Source: Bacteroides sp. UBA939 (GTDB lineage Bacteria; Bacteroidota; Bacteroidia; Bacteroidales; Bacteroidaceae). From it: 24,450 nucleotides of DNA. Location: the NCBI RefSeq assembly GCF_002293435.1, contig NZ_DBDF01000048.1, forward strand, positions 1 to 24,450, in the 5' to 3' direction. The position numbers were made by a program, and so were the translations under genes. Below are positions 18,079 through 23,638 of the stretch, in pieces. Positions within the stretch are counted from its first letter, which is position 1. Every line of letters begins with the position of its first letter. A model generated the notes under the pieces. It did not search any database, had not been told where the DNA came from, and saw only the letters and a program-made list of their open reading frames with translations.

Positions 18079-18094
18079 TATCCTATTAATTCAA

Positions 18095-18460
18095 ATGCTC
18101 ATGAATAAATACATCTATTTCAATTCGCGCGACGAGTTTTATCGGATTCATCTTTCACAGATTGTCTATTTCATGGCCGATAAGAACTATACGGTATTGC
18201 AACTCACGAACAGCCAAAAGCTTATCTTTACTTTTTCATTGCAGAAGATGCAGGAGTATCTGATGGAGAAGCTACAAGAAGATGCCCGGATTTTTGCCCG
18301 CATCGGTAAATCGTATATTATCAATCTGAACTATGTCTATCAGATAGATACAGCAAAACAAAAGCTGAAACTTTTCTCTGAGGCCACTCAAAAGGAATTC
18401 AGTTTGTCGGTATCCAAAGAGGCGCTTAAAAAACTAAAAATGCTGTTTATTCCCGGATAA
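18095..18460 (+). CDS. Stand-alone LytTR-type DNA-binding regulator
   Basis: 121 residues, consisting of little but a LytTR domain. Family features are visible: the opening YIYFNSRDEFYRIHLSQIVYF (the 'I--I-Y-----Y' strand), then MADKNYTVLQL, FSLQKMQEYL, and the recognition-region segment FARIGKSYIINLNYVYQID, equivalent to the 'F-R-H-S-IVN---I' motif. There is no receiver, membrane or sensor domain, so any input must come from a partner. ATG at 18095 is taken; ATG at 18101 is equally possible. The stop is two bases before the following FHA gene, so the two are co-translated. It probably regulates this locus (inference). Confidence 0.85.
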   Translation: MLMNKYIYFNSRDEFYRIHLSQIVYFMADKNYTVLQLTNSQKLIFTFSLQKMQEYLMEKLQEDARIFARIGKSYIINLNYVYQIDTAKQKLKLFSEATQKEFSLSVSKEALKKLKMLFIPG

Positions 18461-18462
18461 TT

Positions 18463-19152
18463 ATGGAAAAGAACGAGATACTTATCGGCAGGCAAGTTGA
18501 TAAAGGGGATTTTATAGTTGAAGAGAAGTACAAGTCTGTAGGGCGATTGCACGCCAAAATCACCTTAAAGGCCAATGGGGTCTATATCGAAGACTTAGAC
18601 TCCCTCCACGGCACATACATTAATGGAAGTCGTGTCAGGTCGAAGAAAATAAATCGCTCGGATGTAGTATCCCTTGGAGGACCGGACTATTATTTGCTGA
18701 ATATCAATGAAGTGCTGCGGAAATTGCCTCTTTCGGACGAAGAATTCAGCCTAAAAGTATCGGAACTGAAAGATATTTATAACGATTATCAGTCCGAAAG
18801 CAACCGGCTACAGTCTAAGATGCAGGAGGACATGATGACCAAACGAATGTTGCCGACGATACTTCTGGGAGCCGTCACAACACTGGCGACCATATTCGTG
18901 GGACATGACTCGGAAACCAAAACCATTATTGCCATCGGAGGCGCCATCCTGTCGATACTGATGTTTGTTCTCGCCACCAAGTGGGCTTCTAAAAGCAGCA
19001 GGGAGATGAAAGAGAAACTGAACCGCCTGAATGAGAAGTTCGAACTGGACTATGTATGTCCGGCTTGCGGTGCGCCATACAGGGGCAAATCGTGGGAATT
19101 CGTTAGAAGAAGCGGGAAATGTCCTGCTTGTAAGCGGGAATTCCACCTTTAA
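18463..19152 (+). CDS. FHA-domain membrane protein with C-terminal zinc ribbon
   Basis: 229 residues. An N-terminal FHA domain (about 1-80) carries the phosphothreonine-binding residues in order: G9-R10, S25, R28 and H30 (GRLHAKI), S47...G50-T51, and N54-G55. A charged, probably coiled-coil stretch (about 93-125) follows, then two membrane helices (about 129-146 and 154-173). A cytoplasmic tail ends in a zinc ribbon with C199/C202 and C220/C223. Both ends should be cytoplasmic, so the FHA domain can meet kinase-phosphorylated proteins at the membrane. The usual Asn before Gly-Thr is replaced by His49. It probably forms a unit with the LytTR gene; the following acidic-protein gene has its own promoter. 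Confidence 0.88.
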   Translation: MEKNEILIGRQVDKGDFIVEEKYKSVGRLHAKITLKANGVYIEDLDSLHGTYINGSRVRSKKINRSDVVSLGGPDYYLLNINEVLRKLPLSDEEFSLKVSELKDIYNDYQSESNRLQSKMQEDMMTKRMLPTILLGAVTTLATIFVGHDSETKTIIAIGGAILSILMFVLATKWASKSSREMKEKLNRLNEKFELDYVCPACGAPYRGKSWEFVRRSGKCPACKREFHL

Positions 19153-19225
19153 TTTTAAGTTATCCCCAAAAACGATTGTTTTGTCATACAAACCGCATAT
19201 ATGGGTACAATGTACTGTCTTTTTG

Positions 19226-19256
19226 TTGGTTGCCTGTAATACATTCGTTATGTTTG
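19226..19256 (+). promoter_or_regulatory. Internal promoter before the acidic-protein gene
   Basis: TTG (19226-19228, within TTTTGTTG), exactly 20 bases, then TATGTTTG (19249-19256) fits the Bacteroides -33/-7 consensus. It sits in the 144-base gap after the FHA gene, about 40 bases before the ATG at 19297. Confidence 0.75.
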
Positions 19257-19296
19257 CATCAGAGTAATGAAAATATGAATCCTAAAAATTACAGCC

Positions 19297-20343
19297 ATGA
19301 ACGAAAATGTAACTATCAACAATGATGAAACCCGCATGGAGCCGGTTAATCAAGTGAATGAAAACGAAGTGAAAACCGATGCGCAGGAAGCGAAAGACCA
19401 ATCCGGCAAGAAAACAGTCAAAAGCGTAGTTGTCGGCGGACTGGGTCTGATGGCAGGTCTCGTTGGCTCAATGGGTCTTATGGCTTTCAGAGAGGCTCCG
19501 CAAATGGAAGCTCCTCATGAAGCTGGAGGAAGCATATCCGCAACACCGGAACCCGAAACCATCGAAGAAGTAGAAATCGCCCAATCTCCGGAAGACAGTA
19601 TGAGTTTCAACGAGGCTTTTGCCGCCGCTCGCGAAGAAGTCGGCCCTAATGGAGTGTTCGAGTGGCGTGGCGGAATCTACGGCACTTATTATGCCGACGA
19701 ATGGGAAAGTTTCTCCGACGACTATAAGGATAATTTCTGCAACAACGATTGGCGTTCCCAATTTCCCGAGACAGATGCCGATACCGCAAATGAACTTGCC
19801 GATGCGGGTAATGATGCAAGCACTGATATTGTAGCTGATGTTGCTGACGCAGGTAATGTTGTAAATAATGATGCTGAAAGCGAAGTTGCCGAAGTTAGCT
19901 TTGGCGAACACGTGATAAACGTAGATGAAAACGGGAATCAATACATCACTTTGCAGGATGCGATAACCGGCGAAGAGGTGAGAGTCAGCCCCGAAGATCT
20001 GCAATATACCGTTTTGGACGAACACGGTGAACTGATCGGAGTTATCGGAGAGGATATACTGGCAAATATAGATGGTACGGAAGACGGATATCTGTTGCTC
20101 GATAGCGAAGGGAATCTTCAGGAATTCGTCAGCATGGAAGACGATGCGGTTGAATTGGTGGAAACCGACGAGGACGGTGTAGCCATCCTTAACGGAGCCG
20201 ATGATGTGGATGTCCTGTCACCCGATTTGTTGGACGATAATGCCGTTGTAATTGAGGAGACCGATGGAGTTGGCATCTATTTGGCGGACAATGATATGCC
20301 GGACTATGTCAACGATGCTCCGGTCGATGATTTCATCGTATAG
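19297..20343 (+). CDS. Single-pass protein with large acidic exported domain
   Basis: 348 residues, family not recognised. A polar cytoplasmic N-terminus (1-42) ending in basic residues K38, K39, K42 precedes one glycine/methionine-rich membrane helix (about 43-64), so by the positive-inside rule the rest is extracytoplasmic. Residues 103-136 form a conserved-looking block around GVFEWRGGIYGTYYADEW, possibly a small domain. The segment 145-348 has no lysine and only two arginines (R153, R229) against many Asp and Glu. It repeats a D-x-x-G motif followed by hydrophobic residues near 210, 241, 269, 291 and 321, and ADAGN occurs twice (168, 183). It may bind cations or form a beta-repeat stalk (inference). 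It starts a second transcription unit, upstream of the caspase gene. Confidence 0.75.
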   Translation: MNENVTINNDETRMEPVNQVNENEVKTDAQEAKDQSGKKTVKSVVVGGLGLMAGLVGSMGLMAFREAPQMEAPHEAGGSISATPEPETIEEVEIAQSPEDSMSFNEAFAAAREEVGPNGVFEWRGGIYGTYYADEWESFSDDYKDNFCNNDWRSQFPETDADTANELADAGNDASTDIVADVADAGNVVNNDAESEVAEVSFGEHVINVDENGNQYITLQDAITGEEVRVSPEDLQYTVLDEHGELIGVIGEDILANIDGTEDGYLLLDSEGNLQEFVSMEDDAVELVETDEDGVAILNGADDVDVLSPDLLDDNAVVIEETDGVGIYLADNDMPDYVNDAPVDDFIV

Positions 20344-20386
20344 CTACCCCGTTCGGAGCGCCCGCCGAAATAAATCTGCTTGAGCA

Positions 20387-20420
20387 GCTTCCCGGATGTA
20401 ATAACCGGCATCCGGGAAGC
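20387..20420. other. Perfect 12-bp hairpin between the acidic-protein and caspase genes
   Basis: GCTTCCCGGATG (20387-20398) pairs perfectly with CATCCGGGAAGC (20409-20420) around a ten-base loop. No T-run follows on the plus strand, so it looks like a partial terminator, processing site or mRNA-stability element that could set the ratio of acidic protein to downstream proteins. Confidence 0.7.
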
Positions 20421-20450
20421 CGCTTTATGATAATTAAATGTTGAACACCC

Positions 20451-21221
20451 ATGAAAGACAATAATCCCAAGCATCGGGCAATCCTGCTTGGCATCCTCAT
20501 CATTCTGATTTCCGGTCTTGATGCAAACGCCCGGGCAAGACGAGGCAATGTGTATGCCGTGGTAGTCGGTGTGTCCGAGTACGCTCTCCCCGGAGCAACG
20601 AACCTGACCTATCCGGCAAAGGAAGCGAGGGATATGTACGGGTTGCTAAGTAAACATACCACGCCCGACAAAATCGCCCTTCTGACCAACCGGAACGCAA
20701 CGCGGGAAAATATCATGAATGTAGTCAACCGGCTGTTTACCGCCACTAACCCGGACGATGTCGTCATACTCTATTTCAGCGGTCACGGCTACGAAGGAGG
20801 TTTTGCCGCACACAATAACAGCATTGCCTACACCGAATTCAAAAAGATATTTAAAAGAACCAAAGCCCGGCGGAAACTGATTTTCGCCGACGCTTGCCAT
20901 TCCGGAGAGATGCGCTCGAGAGAGATAAACAACCGGGCTAACCTGAGAAGCCTGAATAACCAGAAAGTATGCCTTTTCCTGTCTTCCCGCTCCAGCCAAC
21001 TCTCTATGGAAACTTCCGCGTTTGAAAGCGGCTTTTTCACCCATTATCTCATGATGGGATTGCGTGGCGGCGCCGATGCCGACCGTAATAAGGTGATTAC
21101 CGCCCGCGAGTTGTTCAACTTTGTCAATCCCCGTGTGAAAGAGTACAGCAAAGGCAGGCAAATCCCTGTGATGTGGGGCAAGTTTGAAGACCGGATGGAA
21201 ATATTAAATTGGAACAGATAA
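20451..21221 (+). CDS. Exported caspase-like protease (peptidase C14, metacaspase type)
   Basis: 256 residues. The N-terminus (KHRAILLGILIILISGLDANA) is a signal peptide with likely cleavage near residue 27. The rest is a compact caspase-fold p20-like domain: YAVVVGVSEY at the first strand, catalytic His112 in VVILYFSGHGYEGG, catalytic Cys149 in LIFADACHSGEM, and the later strand VCLFLSSRSSQLSMET with the GFFTHYLMMGLRGGAD segment. Metacaspases of this type cut after Arg or Lys. There is no extra regulatory domain. The protein should act outside the cytoplasm, unlike the kinase domain and FHA partners encoded beside it. It is followed after 13 bases by the FHA/zinc-ribbon gene, so the two are probably co-transcribed. 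Confidence 0.88.
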   Translation: MKDNNPKHRAILLGILIILISGLDANARARRGNVYAVVVGVSEYALPGATNLTYPAKEARDMYGLLSKHTTPDKIALLTNRNATRENIMNVVNRLFTATNPDDVVILYFSGHGYEGGFAAHNNSIAYTEFKKIFKRTKARRKLIFADACHSGEMRSREINNRANLRSLNNQKVCLFLSSRSSQLSMETSAFESGFFTHYLMMGLRGGADADRNKVITARELFNFVNPRVKEYSKGRQIPVMWGKFEDRMEILNWNR

Positions 21222-21234
21222 ACAACGAATTGTG

Positions 21235-21909
21235 ATGAAAGTATTATGTCAATGTCCCTCGTGCGGCGTGGAAATGAGCATAGACAAATCGCTCAAACGG
21301 CCGGTAATCAAATGTCCGAAGTGCGCCCATACCGCTCCTCTCGCTGAATTCCGGGAAGTACCCACCCGGACAATCTATTGCCCCGAGTGCAACGCCCCGT
21401 TCACGATAAGGCAGGACAAACCGCCCAAAACCATTAAATGCTCCAAGTGCGGATTGACCAATTTGACCGCGAAATTCACCGACGTCCCGCAAGCCGTTAT
21501 CAAAGAAGCCCCGGACGATATCCCCACTGACACAAGCCTCGGGGACGACTCCGGCAGAATGTACCGTCCTGCCAAATTGCGCATGCAAAAGGACGAGGGC
21601 GGCTGGAAAGGAACGGTTCGTGATTTTACGCTTGTGCGCGGCCGTAACGTGTTGGGACGCCAATCGCCCAATTCGTCGGCTGATATCCGGTTTCCTACCA
21701 CCGATACCTATATGAGCAAGAACCACGCCGTTATAGATGTTGTCATGAAACCGAAGGACTCCACGTTCGAACACCTGCTGTCGGACAACCGCAGCACTAA
21801 CGGTACATTCCACAACGGCAACCGGTTGGAACAGGGCGACGAGATTATCCTTTCCCCCGGCGACACCCTGCGGATGGGACGAACAACGTTTCTTTTCATA
21901 CCGGAATAA
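21235..21909 (+). CDS. Cytoplasmic zinc-ribbon/FHA protein
   Basis: 224 residues from the ATG at 21235; a GTG one codon earlier is possible but less likely. Two zinc ribbons lie at the N-terminus: C7/C10 with C27/C30, and C49/C52 with C69/C72, the pattern CPSC...CPKC and CPEC...CSKC. A linker follows, then an FHA domain (about 135-222) with G141-R142, S161, H164, S187-T188-N189-G190-T191 and N194-G195, all the phosphothreonine-binding positions. No signal or membrane helix is present, so it is cytoplasmic. It sits 45 bases before the kinase gene, and the natural reading is a reader or scaffold for kinase-phosphorylated targets. Its layout mirrors the membrane FHA protein upstream, with ribbons at the opposite end. 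Confidence 0.88.
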   Translation: MKVLCQCPSCGVEMSIDKSLKRPVIKCPKCAHTAPLAEFREVPTRTIYCPECNAPFTIRQDKPPKTIKCSKCGLTNLTAKFTDVPQAVIKEAPDDIPTDTSLGDDSGRMYRPAKLRMQKDEGGWKGTVRDFTLVRGRNVLGRQSPNSSADIRFPTTDTYMSKNHAVIDVVMKPKDSTFEHLLSDNRSTNGTFHNGNRLEQGDEIILSPGDTLRMGRTTFLFIPE

Positions 21910-21942
21910 CCGGTAAAGTCCGGAATAATACAAAAACAGAGG

Positions 21943-21949
21943 GAGGAAT
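21943..21949 (+). promoter_or_regulatory. Strong Shine-Dalgarno sequence before the kinase gene
   Basis: A GGGAGG-type ribosome binding site (within AGAGGGAGGAATTTG) lies six to eight bases before the kinase ATG at 21955. Such purine-rich sites are uncommon in Bacteroides, where starts usually sit in AT-rich leaders. It supports this start codon. Confidence 0.5.
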
Positions 21950-21954
21950 TTGAT

Positions 21955-23625
21955 ATGACCTACGAAGAATTCAGAAAGCAATACAACTACGACGTAAGGA
22001 CCGACCGACTGGGAGCGGGCGGTTTCGGGAGCGTGTTTAAAGCCTGGGACAATATACGCGACAGGTCAGTGGCGCTTAAAATTGCCGAAGTGAAACCCGG
22101 TTACGAGAACAGAAGGCTCAAGAATGAGGTTGAACTGATACGTAAATTACCGGTACATCCCAATATCGCCTACTACGAGGGCGAGTGTCACACGTTCGAC
22201 TCACCCACCGGCGAAGTCGATTATGCCATTATGCAATATTATGAAGAAGGCGACCTGTCCAAACTACTGAAAGCCAACGCGCTCACCTCGGCACAGAAAA
22301 CCTCGGTACTAACCCAAATTCTGAATGGCCTCGACTTCCTGCACGCCGAGGGCATCATCCACCGCGACCTTAAGCCCCAGAACATCTTGATTGCCAAGCG
22401 TCGTGGAGAGTATATCCCCAAGATTACCGATTTCGGCATCAGTAAAAAAGTAGATGTAGACAGCACTTTCAGCGACTCGTTGCGTGGCGCCGGTTCGTTG
22501 CCTTATTGCTCACCCGAACAAATCCGGGGAATGGCGAAGAATAAGAATACCGATTTATGGAGTTTCGGTGTCATCGTGTTCCAGATGTTTGCCGGCAGAC
22601 GTCCCTTCGATTACGGCACCCACTCTTCCACAAGCGAGGCGGGGCGCAGCGAGATGATACGGCAAATCGACATGGGTAGATTGCCCGACGCGATAACCGA
22701 AGTCCCCGAACCGTGGCAAACCCTTGTCCGCCGTTGCTTGGTTGGCGATCCTGAAAAGCGGGTGAAGAATGCGGCGGAATGCCTGGATATATTGAGCGGT
22801 AAGTATGCGGATACGGAAGCAGATACACCGGAACCTGCGCCGCAAGACGACCAAGAGGTTACCGTTTCGCCACCGGAGGATGATGAAACCGTATTGGAAA
22901 TACCGGCTGAAAAAGACGTTGATATCGACAGGAGCGCTCCACCCGCAGCTTCCATAAATGAGGAAACGCCCGTTCCTGTTTCTACAAATGGCAGAAATGA
23001 TACTGTAACATCTCCTCCTCCTTCCGGCGGGAAGAAAAGTAATCGTGACAAATATATTGTTTTCGGAGTCTTTGGTCTTTTGCTGGCTGTTATCTTGTTT
23101 GTTGTTTTCAAACCGAACAAGACGGCTATATCTATGACGGACACGCCGGAGGCAATTGTCGACTCCACGACTGTATCTGCGGTGAAAAACGAAAACGCAA
23201 CTAATGCCGCCACACCGTCGACAAAACAATCAGCGTCTCCAACAACTCCAGTTCTTCAGCCGTCTATGAACAATACGGCTGAAGAACAACGTCGTCGCGA
23301 GGCGGAAGATGCCGAAAAGAAACGCCGTGCAGAAGCTGAGGCGGAAAAGAAGCGTCAAGCAGAAGCGCAGGAGAAACTCCGGACTGCGAAAACCAATGCC
23401 GAGGCAGCATTTGCTGCCATGCAATGGGATACGGCATTGGAGCATTGGAAGACTATAAAATCGCTCGACCCAGATGATAATACAGGCTACAACCGGTTTC
23501 TGAATAAGGCGAAAGAGTTGGCGGCTTTCATTGGAACTTACGATAATGCTTCAATAAAAGACATGTTACGAAGAGCCAAAACATTACGAAATACAACGGA
23601 AGTAAATAAACTACTCGCACAATAA
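21955..23625 (+). CDS. Transmembrane Ser/Thr protein kinase (Hanks type)
   Basis: 556 residues. The kinase domain (about 10-270) is complete: glycine loop LGAGGFGSV (19-27), ATP-binding K42, catalytic loop HRDLKPQN with D138 and N143 (H136 first), DFG at 159-161, an activation loop with several Ser/Thr, and the later SPEQ and DLWSFGV motifs. An acidic Pro/Thr-rich linker (about 275-350) contains T312 in an acidic ETVLEI context. A membrane helix spans about 367-387, then an Ala/Glu/Lys/Arg-rich coiled coil (about 440-480), and the C-terminal part has TPR-like helices (FAAMQWDTALEHWKTIKSLDPDD). The extracytoplasmic C-terminus is the likely sensor. It lies immediately upstream of a secreted TPR-FGE gene. 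Confidence 0.93.
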   Translation: MTYEEFRKQYNYDVRTDRLGAGGFGSVFKAWDNIRDRSVALKIAEVKPGYENRRLKNEVELIRKLPVHPNIAYYEGECHTFDSPTGEVDYAIMQYYEEGDLSKLLKANALTSAQKTSVLTQILNGLDFLHAEGIIHRDLKPQNILIAKRRGEYIPKITDFGISKKVDVDSTFSDSLRGAGSLPYCSPEQIRGMAKNKNTDLWSFGVIVFQMFAGRRPFDYGTHSSTSEAGRSEMIRQIDMGRLPDAITEVPEPWQTLVRRCLVGDPEKRVKNAAECLDILSGKYADTEADTPEPAPQDDQEVTVSPPEDDETVLEIPAEKDVDIDRSAPPAASINEETPVPVSTNGRNDTVTSPPPSGGKKSNRDKYIVFGVFGLLLAVILFVVFKPNKTAISMTDTPEAIVDSTTVSAVKNENATNAATPSTKQSASPTTPVLQPSMNNTAEEQRRREAEDAEKKRRAEAEAEKKRQAEAQEKLRTAKTNAEAAFAAMQWDTALEHWKTIKSLDPDDNTGYNRFLNKAKELAAFIGTYDNASIKDMLRRAKTLRNTTEVNKLLAQ

Positions 23626-23638
23626 AAGCTCAAATGAT

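Larger units (their letters stand above)
17785..18094. other. Divergent intergenic region between the macroglobulin and LytTR genes
   Basis: 310 AT-rich bases without a gene. It holds a minus-strand -7 box (TAAGTTTG, 17824-17817) for the macroglobulin gene and a complete plus-strand promoter for the LytTR gene near its right end. GTT-containing words near 17941 and 17991 loosely resemble LytTR half-sites but are not spaced as a proper direct repeat. No strong inverted repeat was seen. Confidence 0.55.

Noticed and set aside
21244..23229. Long minus-strand open frames opposite the second FHA gene and the kinase
   Set aside because: Products are unrecognisable and arise from the GC-rich third positions of the plus-strand genes; the plus-strand frames carry complete, conserved motifs.
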